A stretch of 64,000 bases of DNA from Bulleidia extructa W1219 (GTDB lineage: Bacteria; Bacillota_I; Bacilli_A; Erysipelotrichales; Erysipelotrichaceae). Made by a program: the position numbers and the translations under genes. Positions 53,444 through 62,756 of this stretch are shown here, one piece after another. Below the pieces are notes generated by a model. The model saw only the letters and a list, made by a program, of their open reading frames with translations, ran no database searches and was not told where the DNA came from. The stretch is from NCBI RefSeq assembly GCF_000177375.1, contig NZ_ADFR01000009.1:62001-126000 (forward strand). Reading direction: 5' to 3'. Positions within the stretch are counted from its first letter, which is position 1, and each line of letters starts with the position of its first letter.

Positions 53444-53896
53444 TCAGAATTCTACATCATTTTTGAGTTTTATTAAAATTTCATCTAATCTTCTAGACAT
53501 CGTGCTTTTGCCGCCATATTCAACTACTGCCAATTCCCTCAAAGTTTTCTTGAATCTGTACCGCTGTTCAATCAATTTCATTTCTTCATCAGACAATCGA
53601 CACAATCGTTTTTGCATACGACTAACTAAGTAAATCAAATCTTGCTTTTGCTTAATCAACTCGTCTTGTTCTTCAAAAAGTTCAAGTAAATTGACATCGC
53701 TATATATCCTTGTTCCCCTTTGATACTTAGCCTCTTCCAAACTTCTAATAGGCGGACTGCCTACAGAAGTTAGCTTCACGTCAATCTCATATATCTTTTC
53801 TTGAAGTCTTTCAATCTTCTGAAGGTAGAAATAATAGCTTCTAAGTTCTCTATCAACTTGTTGGATAGAATCACGATCTTCATAGTAGTCAGTCAT
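53444..53896 (-). CDS. ArpU/RinA-like late transcription regulator
   Basis: A 150-residue protein with an N-terminal coiled coil and a C-terminal sigma-70-region-4-like HTH (LSDEEMKLIEQRYRFKKTLR, YGGKSTMSRRLDEILIKL; DUF1492/phage ArpU group). Such proteins activate late transcription of siphophages, and it lies just before the lysogenic pair and terminase. Confidence 0.75.
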   Translation of the reverse strand: MTDYYEDRDSIQQVDRELRSYYFYLQKIERLQEKIYEIDVKLTSVGSPPIRSLEEAKYQRGTRIYSDVNLLELFEEQDELIKQKQDLIYLVSRMQKRLCRLSDEEMKLIEQRYRFKKTLRELAVVEYGGKSTMSRRLDEILIKLKNDVEF

Positions 53897-54275
53897 TGGT
53901 GCTTATCTCCGCATATGGCTCCGGTAATGGTTGCCATGTGATAACATTACTATTCATGCCGCATACCCATCTTCTGAGATCCGGAGAATAATATCCGACT
54001 AAAATGTTTTTGTTTCCGGTTTTCGTAATCGTACAGATTAGAACCTTGTCTTCATTTGCCGGTAATTTCTCGTTAACTGGAATCCAACATCCGACAAGGG
54101 TTCTTCCGCTCATGATCTCTTTATGACCTACCTCATCAATCAATTTTTGCAATTCCTTTTCGGCGGCTTCTCTTTTGGCTGTCAACTCTTGACGATATTC
54201 AGGATCGCTTATAGCCTCATCACAGCCTTTCAACTCGCCAACTAAATAATCCAACGCTTCTTGATATTTACTCAT
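53889..54275 (-). CDS. DUF551-containing phage protein
   Basis: About 128 residues from MSKYQEALDYL (ribosome site AGTAGGTG). The N-terminal helices are followed by a DUF551 domain: GCWIPVNEKLPANEDKVLIC ... WQPLPEPY. Function unknown. It overlaps the RusA gene. Confidence 0.8.
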   Translation of the reverse strand: MSKYQEALDYLVGELKGCDEAISDPEYRQELTAKREAAEKELQKLIDEVGHKEIMSGRTLVGCWIPVNEKLPANEDKVLICTITKTGNKNILVGYYSPDLRRWVCGMNSNVITWQPLPEPYAEISTND

Positions 54276-54663
54276 ATTTTTCACCTACTTTCTTAAGCTC
54301 TATCATTACTCCGGGATGCCAAGTCCAAATCTTACTTAGATTCAGCTGGACGATATTCTTGTCGTCTTTGAAAAATCCCAGTTCTTGCATTACGTCCTGT
54401 AGCATCTTGTTCGCATTATCTAAATCGGGTTTGTTTGTACATGGCTCACCATTTTTGTGTTTGCCAGCAGGAAAGCCCCAGATGATATTTAACGTAATTG
54501 GACCATCAAGCGGTTTATCAGGAACATACGAAGCTAAATGAGCGCGATACTTGTTTTTTGCGTCGACTGCGCTGCTATTTGTATAAATAGTCTTGGTCTT
54601 GAAGTTGACCTTTTTTTGTTGTGCCGTAGTAGTCGGCGGAATCATTTGTAAAAATATCTGCAT
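54268..54663 (-). CDS. RusA-like Holliday junction resolvase
   Basis: A 131-residue RusA-type endonuclease: IPPTTTAQQKKVNF, NKPDLDNANKMLQDVMQELG (catalytic Asp pair) and FFKDDKNIVQLNLSKI. It resolves phage recombination intermediates. Confidence 0.92.
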   Translation of the reverse strand: MQIFLQMIPPTTTAQQKKVNFKTKTIYTNSSAVDAKNKYRAHLASYVPDKPLDGPITLNIIWGFPAGKHKNGEPCTNKPDLDNANKMLQDVMQELGFFKDDKNIVQLNLSKIWTWHPGVMIELKKVGEKYE

Positions 54664-54672
54664 GATTATTTC

Positions 54673-54951
54673 TCATCCTTCAAACAAAAATCCAAGACCA
54701 ATTAAAAAATCCAATTCTTCTTTATTCAAATTCCCTTTTACTATTTCTTGCTCACAAACAATTAAGCCTTTTATGTATTCAATTTGATTTTTGTTTAAAA
54801 TCACAATGCGTTTTTCAGAATCGATAATCTCAAGAAACTGTTCATTTTTAAATTCAAAAATAAATCTATTTGTTTCATTTTTATTTAAGAAATTCGTTGT
54901 ATAAAAATTACCTGTTATTGTTTTAATCAAATAGCAGTTTTTATTTTCCAT
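54673..54951 (-). CDS. Hypothetical phage protein, 92 aa
   Basis: From MENKNCYLIKTITGNFYTTN, behind AGAGG at suitable spacing; earlier in-frame ATGs have poor sites. It is beta-rich and acidic at the end. Function unknown. Confidence 0.55.
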   Translation of the reverse strand: MENKNCYLIKTITGNFYTTNFLNKNETNRFIFEFKNEQFLEIIDSEKRIVILNKNQIEYIKGLIVCEQEIVKGNLNKEELDFLIGLGFLFEG

Positions 54952-55021
54952 ATTTTTCATCCTCTTCTTTCTGTTTTCGCGTAAGGGATGGTGTTGGGAT
55001 GTTTGGAACACAAGGTTGGCA

Positions 55022-55200
55022 ATTTCAAGCCAACCTGTGTCCAATCTCCCTACATCCCTGTCCCTGGACAGACGTTTATATATACGTAGTATATATAGGT
55101 TGTCCGTGTCCAGGGTGACAGTATAGACATCGCAATAATTTGTCCATACTGTCCAAGGTTGTTTTTAGTATGGACAAATAGATTACTTGTCCATACTGTC
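55022..55200. other. Palindrome and repeat cluster, candidate phage replication origin
   Basis: A nested palindrome has outer arms CCCTGGACA (55062-55070) and TGTCCAGGG (55107-55115) and inner arms TATATATAC (55077-55085) and GTATATATA (55089-55097). Around it, TTGTCCATACTGTC occurs at 55140-55153 and 55187-55200, with the inverted AGTATGGACAA at 55167-55177 and a partial copy at 55117. The cluster sits between the primase gene and a small ORF. The last repeat is part of the primase coding end. Confidence 0.55.
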
Positions 55201-57477
55201 TAGGGTTTTGACAATGACAGAATCTTTGCCTGGAGTTTCGATTGTTTTGAATTTTTCTTTGAGTTCATTCAATCTTCTTTGCACGGTTTTTTTACTCAGT
55301 AAAAGCTTATCTGCCATCATTTGCATTGTTACTTCACCATGTTCGAACGATAACTCTTCGAATGCTAAGTTAAACTGTGTTTCACGTTCTGCTTTCTCGT
55401 TTTTCTGTTTTTCTCTTTTTCTATTGTTCTTTTCTTCTTGAGTTAAAGGCTTTCCTTTTCTCCATCCTGATGTTTCTTCATCAAGCGGTATATCTGCAAG
55501 CACCCCCGTTGTATCAACTGTATGAATCGGATAATTGAACCATATATCAGTTTGTTGCGGTTTAGGAAACTCTCTAAGTGTCATATCTACGCGCCAAGCT
55601 GTCATTTGTGAGGCTTTTAATTCGGCTTGCTGTGTGATGATTTCAACCTGTTTATCAGTTAATATTTTTGGTTTTACTACTGCGTAATAAAGTTGATTTC
55701 CTAATTGCTTACGGCTCATAAAATCATCATATGGAATGGTTTCATAATATTCCGGATTGTATTGTTTTATTGTTCTTGCCCATTCATCACATACCGCTTT
55801 GTTAACTTGCTGTTCGATAACACCATCTGTCAATGGTATTTGAATGAGGTCTATCATTGCATCAGGATCGCGTGCGAATACGCCTGAACCACTAGCTCTA
55901 TCCATTGATTTTTTACCACCCTGTGAACCTTTTGAATGGTGGTGACAGTAGATAACAGCACAATTCAATGCACTAGCAACCTTATCAAACTGATTGGTAA
56001 ACTTCGCCATTTGCTCGGCACTGTTTTCATCACCCGTAATAACTTTATAGATTGGGTCGATAATAACAGCAATGTAATTCTTTTTCTGTGCACGTCTAAT
56101 TAACTTTGGTGTTAACTTATCCATTGGAACAGCATTACCACGCAAATTCCAAATTTCAACATTTCTTAGGTTTGGTCTTTGAATTCCTAACTTTTCATAC
56201 ACATCTTTAAATCTATGTAAGCAGCTAGCACGATCCAATTCGAGGTTTATATATAGAACTTTTCCCTGTGCACAATCCCACTTATCGAGCCACTTATAGC
56301 CCTCTGCGATGGCTATAGTTAATTCAATCAAAGCAAATGACTTCCCCGCCTTAGACGGCCCTGCTATAAGCATCTTATGGCCTTGTCTGAGCACATCATT
56401 GATCAAACAAGGTGCCAATTCGGGAAGATTACTCCAATCGTCTTCAAGGCTCTCTGGATCAGGTAAATCATCGTTAATTGATTCGATGTATTCTACCCAG
56501 TCATTCCAGGACTCCTTACCGATGTTGGTTGCAATTAGATACTGTCGATTATTGCCACGTTCGAAGCCAGGCATTCTACTTAGTCGACTTGGATTCTTAG
56601 TGGATGTATCTACATCCAAACCATTTTGTTTGCATACTTTGAATAAGTAATCTACTCGTCTTGAATACTCTTTCTCATTAGATGCTTCGATACGCACAAT
56701 TGCATGAATGCTCTTGTTGCCTGAGTGCACTAAAGCTGCGATTGGCAATTCTAGCTTTGTCATAAGCGAGTACTGCATGTCGATATTTTGGGTGTCTGAT
56801 TCAACCAGTGCATATTTGAAATCTGTGATATTGTCAATCTTGCAACCGCCACCATCCATAGGATTGAAACTAATCCATGCGCCACAATTGTGGTCGTAAT
56901 CATAGAACACATCTTCAATCTTGTTAGCGTGGTCTAATTCATCCATTAATCTACCGGCAGTTCTGTCATAGTTTCTTTGACCAGGATGATACTTACCATC
57001 CTGATCTTGGAAACATTTGACACAATAAGCCACATGATCGTTAGGTGCATAGATTACTGATAAATACTTTCTAATATCTTCAACTGGATTCCAATTCTTG
57101 ACTTCAGGTAACTTCTCATAATCCATCATGCTCTTATCGATGACACGATAGTTAAATTCAACAGTTTCACCGTCAAACAATTCACGTGCACCACCTTTAA
57201 TGATTGGCTGATAATCTGCAGAAATATACCCGTTTTCACTTGCCATTTTAAAGATGGTATTACCGGTTATTCCATCATTAGTAAAGGAATTCCACTTTTT
57301 TTCACATTCACCGGCATGGTAACGTTCTGTGTCTTGCGAAGACCACCTATCCCATACATCAACGTAAGCTCCTTCATATTTAAGAGCCATACCTACGTTA
57401 ACCCATTCTTGGTAGTTTAAATTACGAGGATCGACATACTCCAAGGCAGTTATTAAATCTTCAATTCTATTTTCCAT
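55183..57477 (-). CDS. Phage primase-helicase with PriCT-2 and AAA domains
   Basis: A 764-residue replication protein. The N-terminal PriCT_2-like region (LITALEYVDPRNLNYQEWVN, WDRWSSQD) is followed by an archaeo-eukaryotic-type primase-like domain (about 180-330). A RecA/DnaB-like ATPase comes next, with Walker A IAGPSKAGKSFALIELTIAI at about 370 and Walker B VIIDPIYKV. A C-terminal winged-helix segment has LLLSKKTVQRRLNELKEKF. Residue order matches phage primase/RepA-like helicases. Confidence 0.85.
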   Translation of the reverse strand: MENRIEDLITALEYVDPRNLNYQEWVNVGMALKYEGAYVDVWDRWSSQDTERYHAGECEKKWNSFTNDGITGNTIFKMASENGYISADYQPIIKGGARELFDGETVEFNYRVIDKSMMDYEKLPEVKNWNPVEDIRKYLSVIYAPNDHVAYCVKCFQDQDGKYHPGQRNYDRTAGRLMDELDHANKIEDVFYDYDHNCGAWISFNPMDGGGCKIDNITDFKYALVESDTQNIDMQYSLMTKLELPIAALVHSGNKSIHAIVRIEASNEKEYSRRVDYLFKVCKQNGLDVDTSTKNPSRLSRMPGFERGNNRQYLIATNIGKESWNDWVEYIESINDDLPDPESLEDDWSNLPELAPCLINDVLRQGHKMLIAGPSKAGKSFALIELTIAIAEGYKWLDKWDCAQGKVLYINLELDRASCLHRFKDVYEKLGIQRPNLRNVEIWNLRGNAVPMDKLTPKLIRRAQKKNYIAVIIDPIYKVITGDENSAEQMAKFTNQFDKVASALNCAVIYCHHHSKGSQGGKKSMDRASGSGVFARDPDAMIDLIQIPLTDGVIEQQVNKAVCDEWARTIKQYNPEYYETIPYDDFMSRKQLGNQLYYAVVKPKILTDKQVEIITQQAELKASQMTAWRVDMTLREFPKPQQTDIWFNYPIHTVDTTGVLADIPLDEETSGWRKGKPLTQEEKNNRKREKQKNEKAERETQFNLAFEELSFEHGEVTMQMMADKLLLSKKTVQRRLNELKEKFKTIETPGKDSVIVKTLDSMDK

Positions 57478-57480
57478 AAA

Positions 57481-59067
57481 TTAATTTCCTTTTGGTGTAT
57501 ATTCTGTCGGGTTGACTCCTGATGGTATTCTCCAGTTATTTGCTGAAATGCGCGCGATCATGTTATTGGCTGATTCGAAGCTCCATGTACCAACATGATT
57601 AAATCCTCTACCTTCCAAAAAGCGAATCTGTTTTGGAGTTGATAAGCCTTCATTACGACGTTTTTGAAGCCTATTCATAATCAAAGCTGCTTTACCTGCA
57701 TTTTCGATTTCATCCGCAAAGATTCCAAACTTTTCCAATGTAGTTTTTTGTTTTTCTGATACAGGCGCCATTTCCCAACTAAATGACGGCATATATCCTG
57801 TTAAGTCTTCAGCTTGAATACTCATTTCGAATTGCAACGGATCTACAAGTCTTCTCCTGCGTTTTTTCATGGCTTCTAGTTGTGCTTTTAGTGCTTCTTC
57901 GCGTTGCATTTGAACATCTGATGATGCTTCTTTTTCTGCTTCTTCAATGTCTTCAGGACAACCGCTCTCGGCTAAATTCTCTGTCATCTTTTTTGACACT
58001 TCTTTATCTGTACAGATAATGTCTGCCGGTCGACATAATTCATGTCTTTCAGACAGCCATAGGAAGTCTAGAATAAGCAGGTCTTCTTTCCCTGGAGATA
58101 ATCTAGTTCCACGCCCAACCATTTGGCAATAAAGGCTTCTAACCTTCGTAGGACGTAATACCACAATGCAATCAACATCTGGACAATCCCATCCTTCTGT
58201 TAAGAGCATGGAATTACAAATAACGTTGTATTTGTTATCATTGAAATCTTTTAGAATTTGCTCGCGATCGTCTGAATTACCATTGACTTCCGCTGCCTTG
58301 AATCCATGATTTATCAAAATATTTTTGAACTTCTGCGATGTAGCAATCAATGGAAGAAACACAACTGTCTTTCTATCCTTGCAGACTGTTTCCATTTCTG
58401 TAGCTATCTGTTCCAGATATGGATCTAATGCAGTTCCTATCTCATTTGCTGAAAAATCACCTACAGTAACTGACACATTATTCATATCAATCTTGAGTGG
58501 GACGGTCTGTGCTTTAATCTTGCACAAATACCCTTCCTTGATTGCTTGTACGATTGAGTACTCATATGCTAATGATTGAAATAGACTGCCTAATTTGCGC
58601 ATATCAGAGCGTTCTGGAGTGGCGGTGACACCTAATACATTTGCTTGATCAAAATGTTCCAAAACACGCGTATAAGTATCTGAGACTGCATGATGTGCTT
58701 CATCGACAATAATTGCATCAAAATAATCTTTATTGAACTTAGCAAGGCGGCTAGGTCGCATAAGTGATTGAACGCTACCAACCACAACCCGATTCCATGT
58801 GCCTAGACATGACTGGTCGGCTTTTTCTATAGCACATGTGAGTCCTGTCATTTTGTGTAACTTATCTGTAGCCTGATCAAGTAATTCTCCACGGTGAGCC
58901 ATCACTAAAACACGCTTACCCTCTTTTACTTGATCCTCAATTACTTTTGAGAAAACGACCGTTTTACCACACCCTGTCGGGAGAACGAGCAGAGTGTTTT
59001 TGACTCCGCTCGCCCATTCTTTTTCGATTGCCCGTCTTGCTTCTTCTTGATATGGTCTAAGCTCCAT
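57481..59067 (-). CDS. SF2 DEAD/DEAH-box helicase
   Basis: A 528-residue helicase: LVLPTGCGKTVVFSKVIE (motif I), IIVDEAHHAV (motif II), GVTATPERSDM (motif III), and QMVGRGTRLSPGKEDLLILD (motif VI). A C-terminal helical extension ends near KQIRFLEGRGF. It is common in phage replication modules. It starts 1 base before the DUF669 gene stop. Confidence 0.92.
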   Translation of the reverse strand: MELRPYQEEARRAIEKEWASGVKNTLLVLPTGCGKTVVFSKVIEDQVKEGKRVLVMAHRGELLDQATDKLHKMTGLTCAIEKADQSCLGTWNRVVVGSVQSLMRPSRLAKFNKDYFDAIIVDEAHHAVSDTYTRVLEHFDQANVLGVTATPERSDMRKLGSLFQSLAYEYSIVQAIKEGYLCKIKAQTVPLKIDMNNVSVTVGDFSANEIGTALDPYLEQIATEMETVCKDRKTVVFLPLIATSQKFKNILINHGFKAAEVNGNSDDREQILKDFNDNKYNVICNSMLLTEGWDCPDVDCIVVLRPTKVRSLYCQMVGRGTRLSPGKEDLLILDFLWLSERHELCRPADIICTDKEVSKKMTENLAESGCPEDIEEAEKEASSDVQMQREEALKAQLEAMKKRRRRLVDPLQFEMSIQAEDLTGYMPSFSWEMAPVSEKQKTTLEKFGIFADEIENAGKAALIMNRLQKRRNEGLSTPKQIRFLEGRGFNHVGTWSFESANNMIARISANNWRIPSGVNPTEYTPKGN

Positions 59068-59651
59068 TAGAAGCGACCATTAGACCAGTTTCCGGCATTA
59101 GGTATAGGATTGCTAATTGTTGGTTGCTGTTGAACTTGACCGCTAAATGGAAGTAATTTTTTAATGTTGTTATAAAACGCATTGCCATCCCTACTCTTTT
59201 TGTGGCTGATTTCAAGAATTCCCGTTTTACCAATGATGACATCTTGTCTCCAATCGAATGTAATCGGTTCGCCTTTCTTATGCATGCCTATGGCGTCATA
59301 AAATGAAGCGATCATACCTAAACATCCTTGATTATTGAACATATACAGATTGTGCTTTAAATCTACGTCTCCATCATCTGCTGGATCTTTGACTCTTAAA
59401 GTCAAAGTTATCTGTTTACATGCTCCAATTTTAGAAGTAGCACTTGGCTGATAACGGGATTCCTCTAAATTAACGACCGTAAACGGATATTGACCTTCAG
59501 GTAGTAAAACATATCCTTTGTCGTAATCTCCTAAATCTGAGGCAGAAACGGTCATACCGTCTGTTAATTCACCACCCATTTGTTGCGTGTTTTGTTGGCC
59601 ATAGCTTCCTTGGGCATATGGTTGTTGATAATTGTTGTTGTACTGTGTCAT
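59067..59651 (-). CDS. DUF669 single-strand-binding-like protein
   Basis: A 194-residue protein with a Gln/Asn/Tyr-rich N-terminus, DYDKGYVLLPEGQYPFTVVN, and FYDAIGMHKKGEPITFDW. DUF669 proteins accompany Sak4-type recombinases and act as SSB-like partners. The Gln/Pro/Asn-rich tail fits SSB tails. Confidence 0.85.
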   Translation of the reverse strand: MTQYNNNYQQPYAQGSYGQQNTQQMGGELTDGMTVSASDLGDYDKGYVLLPEGQYPFTVVNLEESRYQPSATSKIGACKQITLTLRVKDPADDGDVDLKHNLYMFNNQGCLGMIASFYDAIGMHKKGEPITFDWRQDVIIGKTGILEISHKKSRDGNAFYNNIKKLLPFSGQVQQQPTISNPIPNAGNWSNGRF

Positions 59652-59676
59652 TTTTGTTTTCTCCTTTTCTTATTTT

Positions 59677-60789
59677 TTAAAATGGCAATTCTCTATCATT
59701 TTCAATTAATTGCATAACGGATGGCCAAGCACCAATCAAACAGCCTTGAACGAATTCAGGATCATAATTTTTGATCGGTGTATCGGATGTGAAATATCCT
59801 TTTCTGCCAACTGCCATTTGAATCTCTGACGGATGTACCTGTTTAGATCGCATTAAATCAGTTAGTGCAGTTGGCAGTTCCGTCATGATAGTTTCTTCTT
59901 CAGCTGTGTATGGTGTCGGTTGCCACATCGTTTCGATTGATAAGTGTGCATCTGTATTTGTAGTCCAATTGTTTATGTCATTAACAGTTCTTTCCTGTTG
60001 TGGCTGTTCCACTGCCTGTTGAGCCTGTGTGGAAGTAGTAACTGATGACTGTGTATAATTCTCACTAAACAAATGCGCAATTGGTTCAAAATCAAGTGGT
60101 AATACTTCCGGTAATCCAAAACGATTTTTAGCATCCCATGCGGCCGCATGTTCGGTGTACATAATTCTTTCTTTTCCGCCGGTTGCTTTCTTCTTGCCGG
60201 TTGTCTTATCTGCAACTAAAAATTCGCGATAATTGCAGAACAGAATCAGATCCGCCCATTCTTTAACTAGCTGGCAGTTATTACCATTTTTTGCTTGTTT
60301 GAGCTTTAATTCATATCGATCATAGCTTCCTGTTTCTTCTGGCTTTGTAATTGTTCTGATAACCATGTGTGCAATTAGAACAACGTTCACACCACGATTG
60401 ATCACTTCTGTTAATAAATTGAGCAATCTACCAATTTCTTCATTTAAGTAGGTATAACCTTTTGACCACCCAATATCTTCGATGCCGTTAACCTTTATTC
60501 CTGCGCAAATCATTTCGATGGCTTTTGCTTCTGCCCAGTCGATAGAATCAATCACAAGTGTTTTATACCCTTGCGGATTGTTGAGAAACTCTTGGACTTC
60601 TGACATTAGCATTTGCCAAGAAGTTGGATATGGATAACGTGCCACATCAAGTGCTCCGGAACCATTTTCTGCATCGATAAATAGTGGCTTAGGGAACTTG
60701 CTTGCAAGTGTCGTTTTACCAACACCTTCCGTACCATAAATGATTACTTTCAACGGCGTTTTAACTACTCCTGTATTGATTTCAAACAT
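59677..60789 (-). CDS. RecA-like ATPase (Sak4/AAA_24)
   Basis: About 370 residues from MFEINTGVVKTPLKVIIYG, starting at TAATG shared with the preceding stop. Walker A is YGTEGVGKTTLASKF, Walker B LVIDSIDWAEA. It is the phage single-strand annealing ATPase that works with DUF669. Confidence 0.88.
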   Translation of the reverse strand: MFEINTGVVKTPLKVIIYGTEGVGKTTLASKFPKPLFIDAENGSGALDVARYPYPTSWQMLMSEVQEFLNNPQGYKTLVIDSIDWAEAKAIEMICAGIKVNGIEDIGWSKGYTYLNEEIGRLLNLLTEVINRGVNVVLIAHMVIRTITKPEETGSYDRYELKLKQAKNGNNCQLVKEWADLILFCNYREFLVADKTTGKKKATGGKERIMYTEHAAAWDAKNRFGLPEVLPLDFEPIAHLFSENYTQSSVTTSTQAQQAVEQPQQERTVNDINNWTTNTDAHLSIETMWQPTPYTAEEETIMTELPTALTDLMRSKQVHPSEIQMAVGRKGYFTSDTPIKNYDPEFVQGCLIGAWPSVMQLIENDRELPF

Positions 60790-62099
60790 TAGAATGTACC
60801 TGCCTTCCATGCTCCCGCAGGCTTAATTTCCGTATCTGCGGTCTTGTTGCCTAATTTATCAATCGAATAACCATCTTCAATGAAAATTGAACATTCATCA
60901 CCTGTGGAAACTCTGGTCGCAATGGCTTGTAATCCTTCTTGTTCTAACCATTTACCAAACTCGTTCATCGTATCAATATCCATTTGTTCCAACTTATCAA
61001 GAAGCACAAAGCCACATTTAGGATTGATTTTTCTAACAATGGCTGTTGCTACTTTTAACTGATCGGAGCCTGACATGTTATCCCATTTTTGCCCTTTGTA
61101 AACCAATTCTCCATTATCTACAGATAAATCATGTAATGGCATTTCAACTCCATTCAACAAATCCATACGCTCTTTTCGAATTGCTTCGATTTCTTCGGTT
61201 AATCTATCGTATTGAAGATTGTATTCTTCTGCTTCTTCTTGAGCACGTTGCTTGTTTAGGTTGTCACGAACTTTTGCATTCGTAGAATCAATATTTGCAA
61301 TGCTTTTCTCTAATTCAGCAGTGGATTCATCTTGTAAATCCTTGGCATTTGTGTTCGCAATAACTAATTTATTGATTAAATCAGCTAATTGCCCTTGCAT
61401 TTCACTTAAAGCCCTTGTCGTTTCTTCAATGCGTTGATTCAAAATTGTTTTTTGAGCTTCTAATGTATTAACTTGATTACGCAATTCTTGATTTTTACCA
61501 TTTCTGGTTAGGATTTCTTGTTGTTGCTGAATCAGTTCTGAAGCACTGATAATTTCTTCCGGAACACCATCCCACTGAACCATTTCATCTGCGTACTTCT
61601 TCTTTTGGTCTGCAATACGACCAATTTCAGTGCGACGGCTATATAATTTCGACTCCTGCTTATCAAAAATTGTTAACTGATCACCAACCCCAATAATTTG
61701 AAGTAATGTATTAGCCTTATCTTTCGTTGTTGAGTTCATAAATTTAGGTAGGTCTAGTGCGAATGTTCCGATGAATGAATCAAGTAATTTTTGACCACTT
61801 TTTGAACCTGTTGGGTCTAAAACTTTTAGAGCACTGTTCTTTCCAGAGCGTTCAACAACAAATCCATTTGATAATTCAATGTGTAATTTTGGTGGAATCA
61901 TCGAGCCTTCTCGTTCAGGTTGTGATGGCTTATACTTCTCGCCACCTAACGCCCACGTTATCGCATCTAGTACGCTTGTTTTCCCTTGGTTGTTCTTTCC
62001 ACCAACCACCGTCAACCCGTTGGCTGTAGGCTCTAATTTCACCGCTTTTACACGTTTTACGTTTTCTAGTTCTAAACTGTTAATTTTAATTGTTTCCAT
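60789..62099 (-). CDS. SbcC/SMC-like AAA_23 ATPase
   Basis: A 436-residue ABC-type ATPase: Walker A VVGGKNNQGKTSVLDAITWA at about 32-51, a central coiled coil (150-300), ABC signature-like NMSGSDQLKVATAIV, and Walker B CGFVLLDKLEQMD. It is the usual neighbour of Sak4 in such phages. Confidence 0.88.
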   Translation of the reverse strand: METIKINSLELENVKRVKAVKLEPTANGLTVVGGKNNQGKTSVLDAITWALGGEKYKPSQPEREGSMIPPKLHIELSNGFVVERSGKNSALKVLDPTGSKSGQKLLDSFIGTFALDLPKFMNSTTKDKANTLLQIIGVGDQLTIFDKQESKLYSRRTEIGRIADQKKKYADEMVQWDGVPEEIISASELIQQQQEILTRNGKNQELRNQVNTLEAQKTILNQRIEETTRALSEMQGQLADLINKLVIANTNAKDLQDESTAELEKSIANIDSTNAKVRDNLNKQRAQEEAEEYNLQYDRLTEEIEAIRKERMDLLNGVEMPLHDLSVDNGELVYKGQKWDNMSGSDQLKVATAIVRKINPKCGFVLLDKLEQMDIDTMNEFGKWLEQEGLQAIATRVSTGDECSIFIEDGYSIDKLGNKTADTEIKPAGAWKAGTF

Positions 62100-62265
62100 G
62101 TCTTATCCGTCCTTTCTTTCGTCCTTTTATTTTTGGCTTTGGCTCTTTGACAGTTAAATCAATACCCTCTAGAGATTTTTGATACAGTTGTTCAAAAAAA
62201 TCTAGTGGCTGATTGATAAACTGCTTGGCTGTCATAGTCTCAATCTTTTTCATCAAACTTTTCAT
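62086..62265 (-). CDS. Small basic phage protein, 59 aa
   Basis: From MKSLMKKIETMTAKQFINQP behind GGAGCATTTTC; basic C-terminus KPKIKGRKKGRIR suggests nucleic-acid contact. It overlaps the SMC-like gene (ends 14 bases inside). Confidence 0.6.
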   Translation of the reverse strand: MKSLMKKIETMTAKQFINQPLDFFEQLYQKSLEGIDLTVKEPKPKIKGRKKGRIRHGNN

Positions 62266-62366
62266 GAAAATGCTCCAAAAGTCGCTACCTGGAAAAAACA
62301 CCAAACTAAAATTGCATATAATACAGCCCGCAAAAAAATATCTTTTTTACTTTTCGCTTTAATCAT
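62262..62366 (-). CDS. Micro-protein with one membrane segment, 34 aa
   Basis: An ATG at 62366 follows AAAAAGGAGAAG at ideal spacing and reads MIKAKSKKDIFLRAVLYAIL then VWCFFQVATFGAFS. The stop shares bases with the next start (TCATGA). It has one hydrophobic segment with a basic N-terminus. Strong ribosome site and coupling make it a likely real gene. Confidence 0.65.
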   Translation of the reverse strand: MIKAKSKKDIFLRAVLYAILVWCFFQVATFGAFS

Positions 62367-62398
62367 TTTTATCTTCTCCTTTTTCTGTTAAAATAAGA

Positions 62399-62419
62399 GT
62401 GACTTTTTAAGATAGTCAC
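62399..62419. other. Short hairpin
   Basis: GTGACT/AGTCAC with a 9-base loop between the 34-residue gene and the HTH gene. No T run follows. Confidence 0.4.
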
Positions 62420-62692
62420 TTAAGCGCTCTTACTTTGGTTGGTGTGCGCTTTTTTTAATTCGATTCCTGCAAGCCTTACTTTATCGTGGTTGCTTAAATC
62501 CATACCTTGAGTTAAATATACAAACTCTGCATATTCTTCCTCAGTAGTCAGGCAATGCTTTCCTAATCGCCGATATTTAAGTAATCCGGCTTTTCGATAC
62601 CAACCGACCCTTACTGCATCGCAGTGTAATCTTTGAGCGATTTCATCAGTTTCAAGAAATCTAATATTTTGAACTTCTTCCGGTGTTAACAT
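62420..62692 (-). CDS. Helix-turn-helix protein (MerR/excisionase-like)
   Basis: A 90-residue protein: FLETDEIAQRLHCDAVRVGW and YRKAGLLKYRRLGKHCLTTE form a winged-helix DNA-binding motif of excisionase type. It is the first of a leftward early set and is divergent to a plus-strand micro-gene. Confidence 0.75.
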   Translation of the reverse strand: MLTPEEVQNIRFLETDEIAQRLHCDAVRVGWYRKAGLLKYRRLGKHCLTTEEEYAEFVYLTQGMDLSNHDKVRLAGIELKKAHTNQSKSA

Positions 62693-62716
62693 ATTCTTCC
62701 TCCTTTCTTTCCTTTT

Positions 62717-62748
62717 CCCCCTTTCCTATAATTGAATTGGAAAGGGGG
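62717..62748. repeat. 10-bp inverted repeat at a divergent gene pair
   Basis: CCCCCTTTCC/GGAAAGGGGG with a 12-base AT-rich loop. The right arm contains the ribosome site of the rightward 58-residue gene. Confidence 0.65.
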
Positions 62749-62756
62749 TGATAATA

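Noticed and set aside
54952-55044. Upstream extension of the 92-residue gene into the palindrome cluster
   Set aside because: It crosses the repeat region and lacks a ribosome site; the ATG at 54951 has one.
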